Source of the DNA: Candidatus Heimdallarchaeota archaeon
Lineage (GTDB): Archaea; Asgardarchaeota; Heimdallarchaeia; Heimdallarchaeales; Kariarchaeaceae
DNA: 21,394 nt
NCBI GenBank assembly: GCA_015522385.1
Contig: WAMJ01000040.1
Location: 1-21,394, forward strand
Direction of reading: 5' to 3'
In this document: one piece after another, positions 5,961 through 14,720 of the stretch
Numbering within the stretch: the first letter of the stretch is position 1
Layout: each line of letters opens with the position of its first letter
The notes under the pieces: model-generated
What the model was told of the DNA's origin: nothing
Seen by the model: only the letters and a program-made list of their open reading frames with translations
Database searches by the model: none
Position numbers and translations under genes: made by a program

Positions 5961-7307
5961 TTGTTGGATACGCACCGCTAGACGTCTGCCCTCATCTGCC
6001 AAGTGGGCTGTAGCAATCCCAGTCCACCCGATTGCATTGAAGTAGATACCCGGGTTCTGGGTCTCAAGATGCACACGGAAGTCATCCACTCTCCAGTGAC
6101 CGAGCTCCAGCTGTGGAATACCGGATTTGTGCCGTACAACATGCGTGAATTCTGGTTGGGCATCACCCAGCTTCAGAAGAGGTCTGATATCCTCAAGAGT
6201 GTTCTCGACCAGAGCTTCTGTACTAAGTTTGGCCCTCTCAGGGCTCCGTCGTCCTCCGAGAATGACCCGGAAGAGTACCTTACCATCCGGTGCATGATGA
6301 GGGAAGACATCCGAGGTGAAGAGAGTCCCCAGAGCGAATCTATCCTCCTTCGACGGAGAGAGATAGCCATATCCTCTGGGCCTATCAAGGAGGTCATTCT
6401 CGTCAAAACCCAGAGCCACAACGGCAACAGGAGGGGCTGGTATTGGATTGAGGGGCAACTTACCTTTGAGTTCGAGATCAGGGCAGTTATTTGGGCTGGT
6501 GCTGATGACGACAACATCTGCAGAGAACTGGTCATTCTCGCACTCCACAACATATTTACTTTCTCGCTTCTTGATCGAGAGCACAGGGGTGTTACAACGG
6601 ATATCAAATCCATCTGACATTCTCTCGACAAGGCTTATCATCCCGTTCTTGAAGTTCAAGAGGAAAGGTGGTTTCTTCTTCTTGTCATCCCCCTTTTTAT
6701 CGATTTTCTTCTTTTCCTTAGCGTAGCGCATACCGCCCCTGATAATCGATCCATGCTCACGCTCGAATTCAGCAAGCTTCGGAAAGACAAAGGATGCACT
6801 GAGCTTACGGTGGTCACCGGCATAGACACCTGAAATGAAAGCATCTAGGAGATGGTCAACACCTTTCCCGAATCTACGCTCAATTAATTCTCCCAAAGAG
6901 GATTCTGCAGGAATATCTTTGCTCTTAATAAAGGGTTCCGCAATCAGCCTGAGCTTGCTTCGGAAACTAATTAATGGAGTTGTGACTGCACCGAGGGGGC
7001 CGTGCGGTAATTTCACCAAGCGATTCTTTTGCACAAGATAGCGTTTCGCGGATATATTCGATGAAGGTTCGACGATATCGCGTGCTCCAGCTAGGTCGAT
7101 TAGTTCATTCGCGGCCATTGCATTCCCTCGGATACCCTCGGGACCTGTTTCGATGATGTACCCATCCTTGTTCACTGTGTTGATGAATCCCCCAGGGACA
7201 GTACCTTTCTCGAGGATCAGTATATTTTCTTTCGGGATTCCTTTGGCGTGGAGGAATGTCGCGGTTGCAAGACCACTGAATCCCGCACCAACAATAATTA
7301 CTTTCAT
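5946..7307 (-). CDS. hemY: Protoporphyrinogen oxidase, HemY-type FAD enzyme
   Basis: Six-electron oxidation of protoporphyrinogen IX to protoporphyrin IX. The N-terminal dinucleotide-binding motif is VGAGFSGLATA and the following strand ends in LILEKGTVPGG. The C-terminal FAD segment is YFNAIGWTGIATAHLADEGRRLA. About 453 residues, normal for the family. Residues around 200-225 hold a very Lys-rich insertion (KEKKKIDKK, KKKKPP) before the FKNGM segment. The second Met (ATG 7305-7307) is preferred because GGTGA then lies 7 nt upstream; the first Met at 7313 is only 1 nt from it. This is the last gene of the heme operon, 12 nt after hemN. HemY enzymes use O2 as electron acceptor; the related coproporphyrinogen oxidase CgoX cannot be fully excluded from sequence, but hemN in the same operon argues for protoporphyrinogen. 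Confidence 0.85.
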   Translation of the reverse strand: MKVIIVGAGFSGLATATFLHAKGIPKENILILEKGTVPGGFINTVNKDGYIIETGPEGIRGNAMAANELIDLAGARDIVEPSSNISAKRYLVQKNRLVKLPHGPLGAVTTPLISFRSKLRLIAEPFIKSKDIPAESSLGELIERRFGKGVDHLLDAFISGVYAGDHRKLSASFVFPKLAEFEREHGSIIRGGMRYAKEKKKIDKKGDDKKKKPPFLLNFKNGMISLVERMSDGFDIRCNTPVLSIKKRESKYVVECENDQFSADVVVISTSPNNCPDLELKGKLPLNPIPAPPVAVVALGFDENDLLDRPRGYGYLSPSKEDRFALGTLFTSDVFPHHAPDGKVLFRVILGGRRSPERAKLSTEALVENTLEDIRPLLKLGDAQPEFTHVVRHKSGIPQLELGHWRVDDFRVHLETQNPGIYFNAIGWTGIATAHLADEGRRLAVRIQQSYPL

Positions 7308-7319
7308 GATCATTTCACC

Positions 7320-8696
7320 CTATATTGATTTAGAGAACCCCCCTCGGTTCTTGCTGTTCAAGTACTCATCCATGACTGATGCAGGGAGTCTTGCAAACAC
7401 TTTCCCTAGGGCAGTGGCCCTCCACACCTCTCCATCCCTGTACACGAGACCCTCCTTTTCGTACTGTGGGAAACCATCGTTGATATCTTTTATGAGACTA
7501 TCAGCAGAAGTGCCATATTTGTTCATGATTTCTTCTGGGTCGACATAGAACTGGCACAGCCATCTAACTATTGCCTCCTTTCTCATCAGGTCGCTCTCGT
7601 TCAATCGGAGACCCTTCAGGATAGGAAACTTGTCATTCCAGACACCTGCATAATATTTGTCCAGGGTTTTGTGGTTCTGGGAGTACGCACCATTCACGTC
7701 ACTGATTGCAGAGAAGCCAAAAGCGATAAGATCTGACCCTGCATGCGTGGTATACCCCATGAAGTTTCTGTTGAGGTCGTTTGACGTGTAGGCCGTCCAG
7801 AGTTCGTCATCCTTGAGCGCAAAATGGTCAAAACCTATGGGTAGATATCCGAATTCAAGTAGTTTCTCGCGGGCTAGAAGGAAGAGCTCGAGCTTGTTCG
7901 TACCCCTTGGCAGAACCTCTAGAGGGAATATTCCCTGATGCCGGAATATCTTTGGAAGGTGGGCGTAGCTGTAAACCGCAAGTCTTTCTGGTCTGAGCTC
8001 ATGGATGAGATCCAAGCTCTGGGAGAATCCCTTTTTAGACTGGAAAGGAAGACCATATATCAGGTCTAAATTTATGCTCTCTATGCCATGATCCCTCGAA
8101 AATTCAATGAGATACTTGGTCTCCTCAAATGTCTGATGCCTGTTTATCTTCTTCTGGACGAGTGGATCGAAATCCTGAACACCCATCGAGAATCTGTTGA
8201 ATCCGTGATTCAGGAATGTGAGAGTGCGGTCATCTGTTGTGACGGAAGGATGCATCTCAACAGATTTCTCTGCATCTGAGGTGGGGGTGAACTTGCTGTC
8301 AACAAATTCTAGAAGCTCATGCAAAAGCTCAGCAGGGAAATAGGAAGGTGTGCCTCCACCGATGTGGAACTGGGAGTACTTCCTTCCGTCACCGATATAT
8401 TCGACGACATTTTCTATCTCCTCTTTTAGGTGATTGAGATAACTCCTGAAGTGGGACTCCCTCCTTGTGATATACGTGTTGCACCCACAGAATGAACACC
8501 GCCTCTCGCAGAATGGGAGGTGGATGTACAAGCTAAGATCTGAAGCGTCGTCTGCCACATCAGTAAGTGTTCTTGCATGATCTTCACTCGTGTACTTTCC
8601 GTTCCAGACAGGGACTGTGGGATAACTCGTGTACCGTGGTATAGGTAGGTTGAATCTCTCAATCATGTCAATATCGAGATCAGGGATATCTTCCAC
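7320..8696 (-). CDS. hemN: Oxygen-independent coproporphyrinogen III dehydrogenase (HemN)
   Basis: Radical SAM enzyme that decarboxylates two propionates of coproporphyrinogen III to make protoporphyrinogen IX without O2. The N-terminal PRYTSYPT motif and the cluster Cys63, 67, 70 with the extra Cys72 (PFCERRCSFCGCN) are those of true HemN; the HemW-type heme chaperone lacks this N-terminal region. GGGTPSYF follows, then MGVQDFDPLVQKKINRHQT and LDLIYGLPFQ. 458 residues, usual length. Start is GTG, overlapping the hemE stop by 1 nt, with GGAGGT 9 nt upstream. It is translationally coupled and sits between hemE and hemY, the order of reactions. Confidence 0.94.
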   Translation of the reverse strand: MEDIPDLDIDMIERFNLPIPRYTSYPTVPVWNGKYTSEDHARTLTDVADDASDLSLYIHLPFCERRCSFCGCNTYITRRESHFRSYLNHLKEEIENVVEYIGDGRKYSQFHIGGGTPSYFPAELLHELLEFVDSKFTPTSDAEKSVEMHPSVTTDDRTLTFLNHGFNRFSMGVQDFDPLVQKKINRHQTFEETKYLIEFSRDHGIESINLDLIYGLPFQSKKGFSQSLDLIHELRPERLAVYSYAHLPKIFRHQGIFPLEVLPRGTNKLELFLLAREKLLEFGYLPIGFDHFALKDDELWTAYTSNDLNRNFMGYTTHAGSDLIAFGFSAISDVNGAYSQNHKTLDKYYAGVWNDKFPILKGLRLNESDLMRKEAIVRWLCQFYVDPEEIMNKYGTSADSLIKDINDGFPQYEKEGLVYRDGEVWRATALGKVFARLPASVMDEYLNSKNRGGFSKSI

Positions 8697-9721
8697 TATG
8701 CACCAACCTCCTTTACCTGCTGCACAACAGCCATTACATTCTCGACGGGAGTATCCTTGTTGACACCTTGGGAGAGATTGAAGATATACCCCGGTTCCTG
8801 CATGCCCATTGAGATCTGCTCGTCTACCGCCTTCTTCAGTCTATCCCCACCAGTTAACAAGTACGCAGGGTCGAGATTCCCCTGAATAACCACTGGTCTA
8901 CTGATCACAGACCTTGCAGTTGATATGGTCATGGTATGGTCAAGACTATAACCCGAAGCACCGAGTTCTTTCAACACAGGAAGAAGGTGAGAAGAACCTC
9001 TGGCATAGAAGATGAGAGGTACTTTCTGTATTATGTCGTTCACCAGTTTTTTTGTCTTGGGCAGGATCATATCCCTGTACTGTGCAGGTGATAGATGCCC
9101 AGCCCAAGAGTCAAAGAGCTGCACAAAATCAACGCCCTGCTCTATCTGGGAGTTAATCTGTACCTTCACAACTTCAATGAGGAGATCGAGAAGTTCGTCG
9201 TAAGCACCACGGTTCATCTCGGCGAACACTTTCGTGGAAAGTGAGTCCCTAGTACTTCTTCCCTCAATCAAGTAAGATGAGAGTGTGTAAGGTGCCCCTG
9301 CAAAGCCGATTACAGCTTTGTCTGGAAGGTTTTCTCTAACAATTTGTATACCCTGTTTAAGCGAGTCAAATACATCGTCTTCGGGAACGGCAAGGTCATC
9401 GACATCACCCTGAGTTGAAATTCTATTCTTCAGGACTGGACCAACACCGGGGATGATTTTCAGATCCCTCTCCATTCCGTAGAACGGCAGGAGGATATCG
9501 GAGAAGATGATCGCTGCGTCGAGATCATACCGCTTGACGGGCTGCAGAGTTACCTCAGCGGTAAGGATAGGACTGAATAGGAGATCTTCGAAGGTCTTTC
9601 CTTCTCTGAGCTCGCGGTATTCTGGAAGATGCCTACCAGCTTGACGCATCATCCAAATAGGTGGTCTGACAGTTTCTCTGTGGGCAAAGACATCATCGAA
9701 TAGTTCCAAGGAGGTGCTCAT
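8696..9721 (-). CDS. hemE: Uroporphyrinogen decarboxylase
   Basis: Cytosolic enzyme that decarboxylates the four acetates of uroporphyrinogen III to give coproporphyrinogen III. 341 residues. The first signature PPIWMMRQAGRHLPEYRELR contains the two substrate-binding Arg; the FSDILLP segment carries the conserved Asp; the second signature is GFAGAPYTLSSYLIEG with the conserved Tyr. Near the C-terminus the usual NLGHG reads NLSQG, so the conserved His is Gln318. The ATG overlaps the hemL stop by 4 nt (ATGA), with GGAGGTGC... context in the promoterless junction (CCTTGGAACT on the minus strand lies after the start). Strong membership of the family; the His-to-Gln change is the only odd residue seen. 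Confidence 0.94.
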   Translation of the reverse strand: MSTSLELFDDVFAHRETVRPPIWMMRQAGRHLPEYRELREGKTFEDLLFSPILTAEVTLQPVKRYDLDAAIIFSDILLPFYGMERDLKIIPGVGPVLKNRISTQGDVDDLAVPEDDVFDSLKQGIQIVRENLPDKAVIGFAGAPYTLSSYLIEGRSTRDSLSTKVFAEMNRGAYDELLDLLIEVVKVQINSQIEQGVDFVQLFDSWAGHLSPAQYRDMILPKTKKLVNDIIQKVPLIFYARGSSHLLPVLKELGASGYSLDHTMTISTARSVISRPVVIQGNLDPAYLLTGGDRLKKAVDEQISMGMQEPGYIFNLSQGVNKDTPVENVMAVVQQVKEVGA

Positions 9722-11013
9722 GATCCATCACTCCTCTTCATCTTTTGGAAGGTGCTTTCGATTTTCGATATTGTCATTGAGATCACTTTGTCCGTGTGTG
9801 CAGTTGAGATAAAGCACACCTCGAATGCACTAGGTGGCATGTAGAGTCCCTCTTCGAGAGCGTACCTGTGGAATAGGGCATATCGCGCCTCTGCCTCAGG
9901 GCTGATATCTCTTGGTCCCTGAGGTTCATGATCCTGAAATACGAACCACAGGATCGAGGCTATTTGCCGTACATAAACTGGGATGGAGAATGTCTTCGAA
10001 AGTCGCAGGATCTCATCCTTAAGAAGTGATGCTCTCTGCTCAAGTATAGAGTAGGTGTCATCATCGAGCAGAGAGAGTGCCACAGTACCTGCTTTCATAG
10101 CGAGTGGATTACCGCTGAGAGTGCCGGCTTGGTACACATCCCCTACAGGGGCGACAAGTTCCATTAGATCCTTCCGCCCACCATACGCACCTACAGGAAG
10201 ACCACCGCCAATTATTTTTCCGTAGACCAGAAGGTCTGGTTTCAGCCCTTCGTAGTACCCAACAGCCCCACTCTTAGACACCCTGAAACCAGAGATGACC
10301 TCATCGAGGATGAAGATACTTCCGTGCTGTCGACACAGATCTTGAATGGTGGATAAGAACTCATTTGTCTGAGGGAATAGCCCCATGTTCGCCGGAATAC
10401 CTTCAATAATTACAGCGGCTATTTCAGAGCCTATATCCTCAAAAATCTTCTTCAGCGTCTGCTTGTCGCCTAGCTCAAGGACGAGGGTGTCCTTCGTCAC
10501 AGATTCGGGTATCCCCGCACTGTTAGCTATGCTGAAGGTAGCAAGACCACTTCCTGCCTTGACAAGGAGTGAATCCACATGTCCATGGTAACAGCCATTG
10601 AACTTGATGACCTTCGACCTTCCAGTAGCACCGCGAGCGAGCCGTAGGGCAGACATAACTGCCTCTGTCCCACTGTTCACAAACCTGACCCAATCAAGGT
10701 GAGGATTCAAGTTGATCATGAGATGTGCGAGCCCTACTTCGTTAGGGATGGGGGCTCCGAAGGAGGTCCCCATAGGGAGAACATCCATCAATCCATCCAC
10801 AATATCCTTGTTTGAGTGCCCAAAGATCAAGGGGCCAAATGACATCACATAGTCGATATACTCCCGACCATCCACATCATAGAGATATGCTCCACTACCC
10901 CTCTGTATGAATAGCGGTGTGTTCTTAACTGCTCTGAATGCCCGGACTGGAGAACTCACTCCTCCAGGCATCACTGTTTTTGCTTCATCGTACAATTTTT
11001 CACTTTTGCTCAT
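9718..11013 (-). CDS. hemL: Glutamate-1-semialdehyde 2,1-aminomutase
   Basis: PLP enzyme that converts glutamate-1-semialdehyde to 5-aminolevulinate, the second step of the C5 route. 431 residues. The N-terminal MPGGVSSPVRAFRAV and FVNSGTEAVMSALRLARG are diagnostic; FNGCYHGHVDS, the Asp motif FILDEVISGFR and the PLP Lys266 in LVYGKIIGGGLPVGAYGG are all present. I start at the ATG at 11013, which overlaps the hemB stop (ATGA); an in-frame ATG 17 codons upstream would add residues that lie in hemB and do not look like the family. Directly followed by hemE through a 4-nt overlap. Its substrate comes from HemA in the same operon. Confidence 0.95.
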   Translation of the reverse strand: MSKSEKLYDEAKTVMPGGVSSPVRAFRAVKNTPLFIQRGSGAYLYDVDGREYIDYVMSFGPLIFGHSNKDIVDGLMDVLPMGTSFGAPIPNEVGLAHLMINLNPHLDWVRFVNSGTEAVMSALRLARGATGRSKVIKFNGCYHGHVDSLLVKAGSGLATFSIANSAGIPESVTKDTLVLELGDKQTLKKIFEDIGSEIAAVIIEGIPANMGLFPQTNEFLSTIQDLCRQHGSIFILDEVISGFRVSKSGAVGYYEGLKPDLLVYGKIIGGGLPVGAYGGRKDLMELVAPVGDVYQAGTLSGNPLAMKAGTVALSLLDDDTYSILEQRASLLKDEILRLSKTFSIPVYVRQIASILWFVFQDHEPQGPRDISPEAEARYALFHRYALEEGLYMPPSAFEVCFISTAHTDKVISMTISKIESTFQKMKRSDGS

Positions 11014-11984
11014 TCTAACCAATTCCTTTCGAGGAGTTCCCTCGCGTGATATGTAATGACCCAATCAGCCCCTGCCCTTACCATGGAGTTCAGGTTCTCA
11101 AGAACTATTCCCCTCTCTTCTACCAGTCCCTTGCTGGCGGATTCTTTGACCATCGTGTACTCCCCGGATACATTGTATGCAGCAACAGGGAGATCTGTTA
11201 AACTACGTACCGTCTTGATGACATCAAGGTAGGCAAGCGCAGGCTTTACCATAACGGCATCAGCCCCCTCTGCTATGTCCTGAGATATCTCACGACTTAC
11301 CTGCCGTATGTCCCTTGGATCCATCTGGTAGGTTGACCGGTCACCAAATTGAGGGGAACTGTCTATTGCACCCCGAAACGGACCATAGTACGCGCTTGCA
11401 AACTTGACAGAATAGCTCAGTATCCCAGTATTCGTAAGACCATTAGCGTCTAGTGTCTCCCTGATTGCACCAACCCTGAAGTCCATCATGTCACTGGGTG
11501 CCACCCAGTCAGAACCTGCCTCCGCAAAAGTCAAGGCAGATTTTGCAATGAGAGAGATACTCTCATCATTCTTGATCTCACTGGTTGTCTTGTCGGGAAT
11601 CCCACAATGTCCGTGAGACGTATAGGGGCACAAGCATACGTCCGAGATCAAAAATATGCTATCACCGAAAACCTCCTTCAACCACCGGATGGTGGTTGCT
11701 AATGGTCCATCAGAGTCGTATGCTCCAGTCCCAAGGAAGTCCTTCTTGTGAGCCTCACCGAAGAGGAGAAATTTGTTAAGACCGAGGTCAACAAATTTTT
11801 CCATCTCCTTCAGGAGGACATCAGGAGAGTAGATATACTGACTCGGGAGTGTCGAAATCTCCTTTTTAACCCCATGACCATGGGTGATGAAAAGCGGGTA
11901 GATCAATTGTCTACACTCGACATGGTGGTGTCCGAGGGAATCTCTGATTATCTTACTTCTTCTTAAATTTCTGAGCCTAGTCAT
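11010..11984 (-). CDS. hemB: Delta-aminolevulinic acid dehydratase (porphobilinogen synthase)
   Basis: Condenses two 5-aminolevulinate molecules into porphobilinogen. 324 residues. The zinc-type metal site is visible as DVCLCPYTSHGHCG with Cys117, 119 and 127, in contrast to the Asp-rich Mg-type site of plants and many bacteria. The Schiff-base Lys lies in AVMVKPALAYLD, and FGDRSTYQMD and AAYNVSGEYTM are conserved substrate-site segments. Start taken as the ATG at 11984, overlapping the hemC-hemD stop (ATGA), with GGAGG 7 nt upstream; a start 14 codons earlier would read through the end of hemCD. Catalysis should require zinc. Confidence 0.95.
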   Translation of the reverse strand: MTRLRNLRRSKIIRDSLGHHHVECRQLIYPLFITHGHGVKKEISTLPSQYIYSPDVLLKEMEKFVDLGLNKFLLFGEAHKKDFLGTGAYDSDGPLATTIRWLKEVFGDSIFLISDVCLCPYTSHGHCGIPDKTTSEIKNDESISLIAKSALTFAEAGSDWVAPSDMMDFRVGAIRETLDANGLTNTGILSYSVKFASAYYGPFRGAIDSSPQFGDRSTYQMDPRDIRQVSREISQDIAEGADAVMVKPALAYLDVIKTVRSLTDLPVAAYNVSGEYTMVKESASKGLVEERGIVLENLNSMVRAGADWVITYHARELLERNWLE

Positions 11985-13594
11985 GACATTGCCTCCATTA
12001 TTCCACTCACATCGTGCGGTGTGCACACCGAAACATCCGAGGACTTGACTCCAGAGTTTACTAGAACTGATCGCGAGCGTTCACTGTACACAATCCATCT
12101 ATGCTTCCGTAGAAGATCACCGAGCTCTGAAGATAAGAGCATCTCAGTGATCTTTGTGCTTGTTGACACCACTACCCATTCACTAGTTTTACTCTTGACC
12201 TGTCGTAGTATCGCATTGGTGAGTGATGATGGGAGCTCGTACATTGTTGAGTAGACAACCACCCGTTCAAGAACCACCCCTAGATTATCACAGGTATCTA
12301 CAAGTCCCTTGGGAGCTATATCCCCGCCCAGATGAACTATGGTTTGGGGGTCGTCTTTCTCATGTAATTCCCTTGCAAGGAGGGCAGAGCTAGGACGGGT
12401 GCTCACATAATGGATGGGTATGCCCCTCGACTGAGCAATCCTTGCAGTTGCCCCCCCAACAACAGCGACCTTCTTCTTCTGTAGAAGGGGAACTATGGTT
12501 CTGTGGAGATAGTTTACACTCCGCGGTGATGTCAATATTATCCAGTCTCCCCCCCTGATTGTGTCCGCAGCAGATGTATTGGGTAGCACAGGAACAGAAG
12601 ACACGACGGGAAGACAGTAAGTGGGTACGCCTAGATCATGAAGTTCACGCACCATGGGATGATCCTCTCCCTTTGTGATAATAATATCAAATTCTGAGAC
12701 CGGCGGTGTTGTCATGGGCGTATGTGAGGAAAATTGTTCATCTACCCAGCAGAGAACCTCCTGTTTGCCCTTACCTATTATATGTGTATAACGGTGCACC
12801 CCCTGTCTTCTCCCGTCGAAGAGATCGAGTGTTAGTCCCGACTCTAATTGCTGAACAGTTACTCCAACAGGAGTAATACAACCAGATCCAAGCTTTGAGA
12901 AAATCTCTCTCTCAAGCTCCACGGAATCGGAGTCCTCGGATCGAAACTTTTCGATCACATCAATTAACTCTGTATCTTCCTTCCTCAGTTGGACTCCCAA
13001 CTGCCCCTGTGCTGGCGATGTCGGAAACAGGGAGAGAGGGAGGACAATACTTGATATCTCAGGAGGAAGGTTCTGGGGGTAGCGATTGACTGCAGCCTTA
13101 GATATGACAAGCCCATCGAACCACCCCTCAATAAGCTTCCCCACCCGTGTATCTATGTTTCCACGGATATCTACCACAACAAGGTCACTCCTGAGAGCCA
13201 GTAACTGACTCCTTCGCCTCACTGAGCTTGTTGCAATTACTGAGTGCGATGGGAGCTCATCGATCCCCCTATACTCTCCCCGGATCATGAGAACATCCCT
13301 CGGATCCTCTCGGGGAAGAACCGGAATTGTGTCAAGTCGGTCATCTGTTTTTGTAGGGAGATCCTTCATGCTGTGCACTGCGATGTCGATCTCCCCCTTG
13401 ACAAGAAGCTCCTCCAGATGACTAGTGAAGACACCATCCTTCCCCATCTGATGAATTGGGGTGATCCTGCTCGTATCCCCAAGGGACTTGAAGTAAACTG
13501 TCTCAACATCTAAGCCTATTTCCTTCATCCTGTCGACAAGGTGCGAAGTCTGTATCCTTGAGAGTTGACTGCCGCGAGCCCCTACAGTTATCAA
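11981..13594 (-). CDS. hemCD: Fused porphobilinogen deaminase / uroporphyrinogen III synthase
   Basis: One 537-residue protein with two consecutive activities. Residues 1 to about 295 are HemC: GARGSQLSRIQ at the N-terminus, HSMKDLPT with the catalytic Asp, the Arg-rich SSVRRRSQ, and Cys239 (GSGCITPVG) for the dipyrromethane cofactor. Residues from about 300 on are HemD: DIIITKGEDHP, a central DWIILTSPRSVNYL strand and VVVYSTMYELP linker, then VVVSTSTKITEML, with the low sequence conservation usual for HemD. The fusion would pass the unstable hydroxymethylbilane directly to ring closure. The start is TTG, supported by GGAGGT 6 nt upstream and by the family N-terminus beginning right there. 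It overlaps the hemA stop (TTGA) and is followed by hemB with a 4-nt overlap. Confidence 0.93.
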   Translation of the reverse strand: MITVGARGSQLSRIQTSHLVDRMKEIGLDVETVYFKSLGDTSRITPIHQMGKDGVFTSHLEELLVKGEIDIAVHSMKDLPTKTDDRLDTIPVLPREDPRDVLMIRGEYRGIDELPSHSVIATSSVRRRSQLLALRSDLVVVDIRGNIDTRVGKLIEGWFDGLVISKAAVNRYPQNLPPEISSIVLPLSLFPTSPAQGQLGVQLRKEDTELIDVIEKFRSEDSDSVELEREIFSKLGSGCITPVGVTVQQLESGLTLDLFDGRRQGVHRYTHIIGKGKQEVLCWVDEQFSSHTPMTTPPVSEFDIIITKGEDHPMVRELHDLGVPTYCLPVVSSVPVLPNTSAADTIRGGDWIILTSPRSVNYLHRTIVPLLQKKKVAVVGGATARIAQSRGIPIHYVSTRPSSALLARELHEKDDPQTIVHLGGDIAPKGLVDTCDNLGVVLERVVVYSTMYELPSSLTNAILRQVKSKTSEWVVVSTSTKITEMLLSSELGDLLRKHRWIVYSERSRSVLVNSGVKSSDVSVCTPHDVSGIMEAMS

Positions 13595-14694
13595 TCGTAG
13601 ACCTCCATGAGCAGATCCTTGTACTCCTCTTGAGCATGGTGCAGAAGGGTGTTGATGGCGACATCGAGTTTCTTCTCAATGTCCTTTGAGCCAAGTGATT
13701 CCATGATATCCTTCTTCTTGACCTGGGCCACGCTGTACAGCCTTGACCGAAAGTTTATGAGCTTGTCCTTGTGCTTTGTGAGAACATCCCGTTTTCGCCT
13801 GTGCGCCAGATATTCACCAATAAGTTGCTCTGCCTTAGCAATGGAAGATACCCTGATCTCTCTATTCTTCTCTGAGAGCTCTTTAAGATGATCCAAAGTT
13901 ATGACCTCGTGCACACTTCCGTCACCAATCTCGGGGATCGTCCTAGGAACAGTCAGATCGATGTAGAGCTGTGGGTCATTTCTCCCCTCTTCGATATCTT
14001 CGGAGGAGAGAAGAAGGTTGGGTGCTGCGATAAATACAAGGTCATACTGCTTAATTCTTGAAACGAATAGGTTCTTTCTGAAATAGTTTTCTGCAATAAG
14101 ATCCTCTCTATCGGTGTACCAATGAATCTTCGCTGAAGCAAAAAGACGCCTTACCAGCTTTCCGCTTTTTTTCGCCATTTCGCCCGTACCAATGATTCCG
14201 ATCTGCAGATTATGGTCAGGAGAAAGATTGGCACCGAAATCTCTGATTTTATCCTCAATCAGGGACAGCACGGATACTTTTCCAAGAGGGACACTAGTCT
14301 CTGATTGTATTCGAGAAGACACCCTGAATACATCCTGCATTATCTTCCCGAGCTCTTTCTCCATCCCACTATCTGATTCCGCACTGAAGAATGCCTCCTT
14401 CATCTGATGGGTGATTTGAGTCTCTCCGATAACGTAGGACTTGAGACCAGACGTCACTTTCACAAGGTAGTTGAATGCACTATCCCCTCGGAGAATCTCG
14501 ACATACTCAAGGAGATCGTTATCATCCAATACACCAAGGTCATTGTGTATCCTACTTTCGAGGCCTTGGAGGTCGTATACGGCAATTATGATTCTCTGGC
14601 AGGTGGATATTCTAAACGCTCCCTCTGCATTTGGGAGGAGTGTATCGAACTCATTTGTCACCCGTTCGAATATCTCTATGGGGGTGTGAGGCAT
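13591..14694 (-). CDS. hemA: Glutamyl-tRNA reductase (true start probably 7-11 codons upstream)
   Basis: First step of the C5 route: NADPH-dependent reduction of glutamyl-tRNA to glutamate-1-semialdehyde. The catalytic Cys32 lies in ISTCQR; SYVIGETQITHQMKEAF is the conserved substrate region; an NADP motif GIIGTGEMAKKSGKLV and the C-terminal dimerisation helices follow. The first ATG (14694) begins at PHTPIEIFERV, but the same open frame upstream codes LLVITWQ, which aligns without gaps with the first strand of other GluTRs (compare HILVVGVDYKSAPIEI in Bacillus). No ATG, GTG or TTG exists in that extension. GGAGGG at 14734-14739 sits 6 nt before an ATC codon and 9 nt before a TTA codon, so a non-standard start or a sequence error is likely. 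The stop overlaps the hemC-hemD start. Confidence 0.9.
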   Translation of the reverse strand: MPHTPIEIFERVTNEFDTLLPNAEGAFRISTCQRIIIAVYDLQGLESRIHNDLGVLDDNDLLEYVEILRGDSAFNYLVKVTSGLKSYVIGETQITHQMKEAFFSAESDSGMEKELGKIMQDVFRVSSRIQSETSVPLGKVSVLSLIEDKIRDFGANLSPDHNLQIGIIGTGEMAKKSGKLVRRLFASAKIHWYTDREDLIAENYFRKNLFVSRIKQYDLVFIAAPNLLLSSEDIEEGRNDPQLYIDLTVPRTIPEIGDGSVHEVITLDHLKELSEKNREIRVSSIAKAEQLIGEYLAHRRKRDVLTKHKDKLINFRSRLYSVAQVKKKDIMESLGSKDIEKKLDVAINTLLHHAQEEYKDLLMEVYD

Positions 14695-14720
14695 CTGCCA
14701 TGTAATGACCAGAAGGTTAT

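Noticed and set aside
6003..6617. Long open frame of 204 codons on the + strand
   Set aside because: It lies wholly opposite hemY, whose FAD motifs are intact. The predicted protein has no recognisable fold and no ribosome site.
7320..8696. HemW heme chaperone instead of HemN
   Set aside because: The N-terminal PRYTSYPT region and the fourth Cys (C-x3-C-x2-C-x-C) are those of true HemN.
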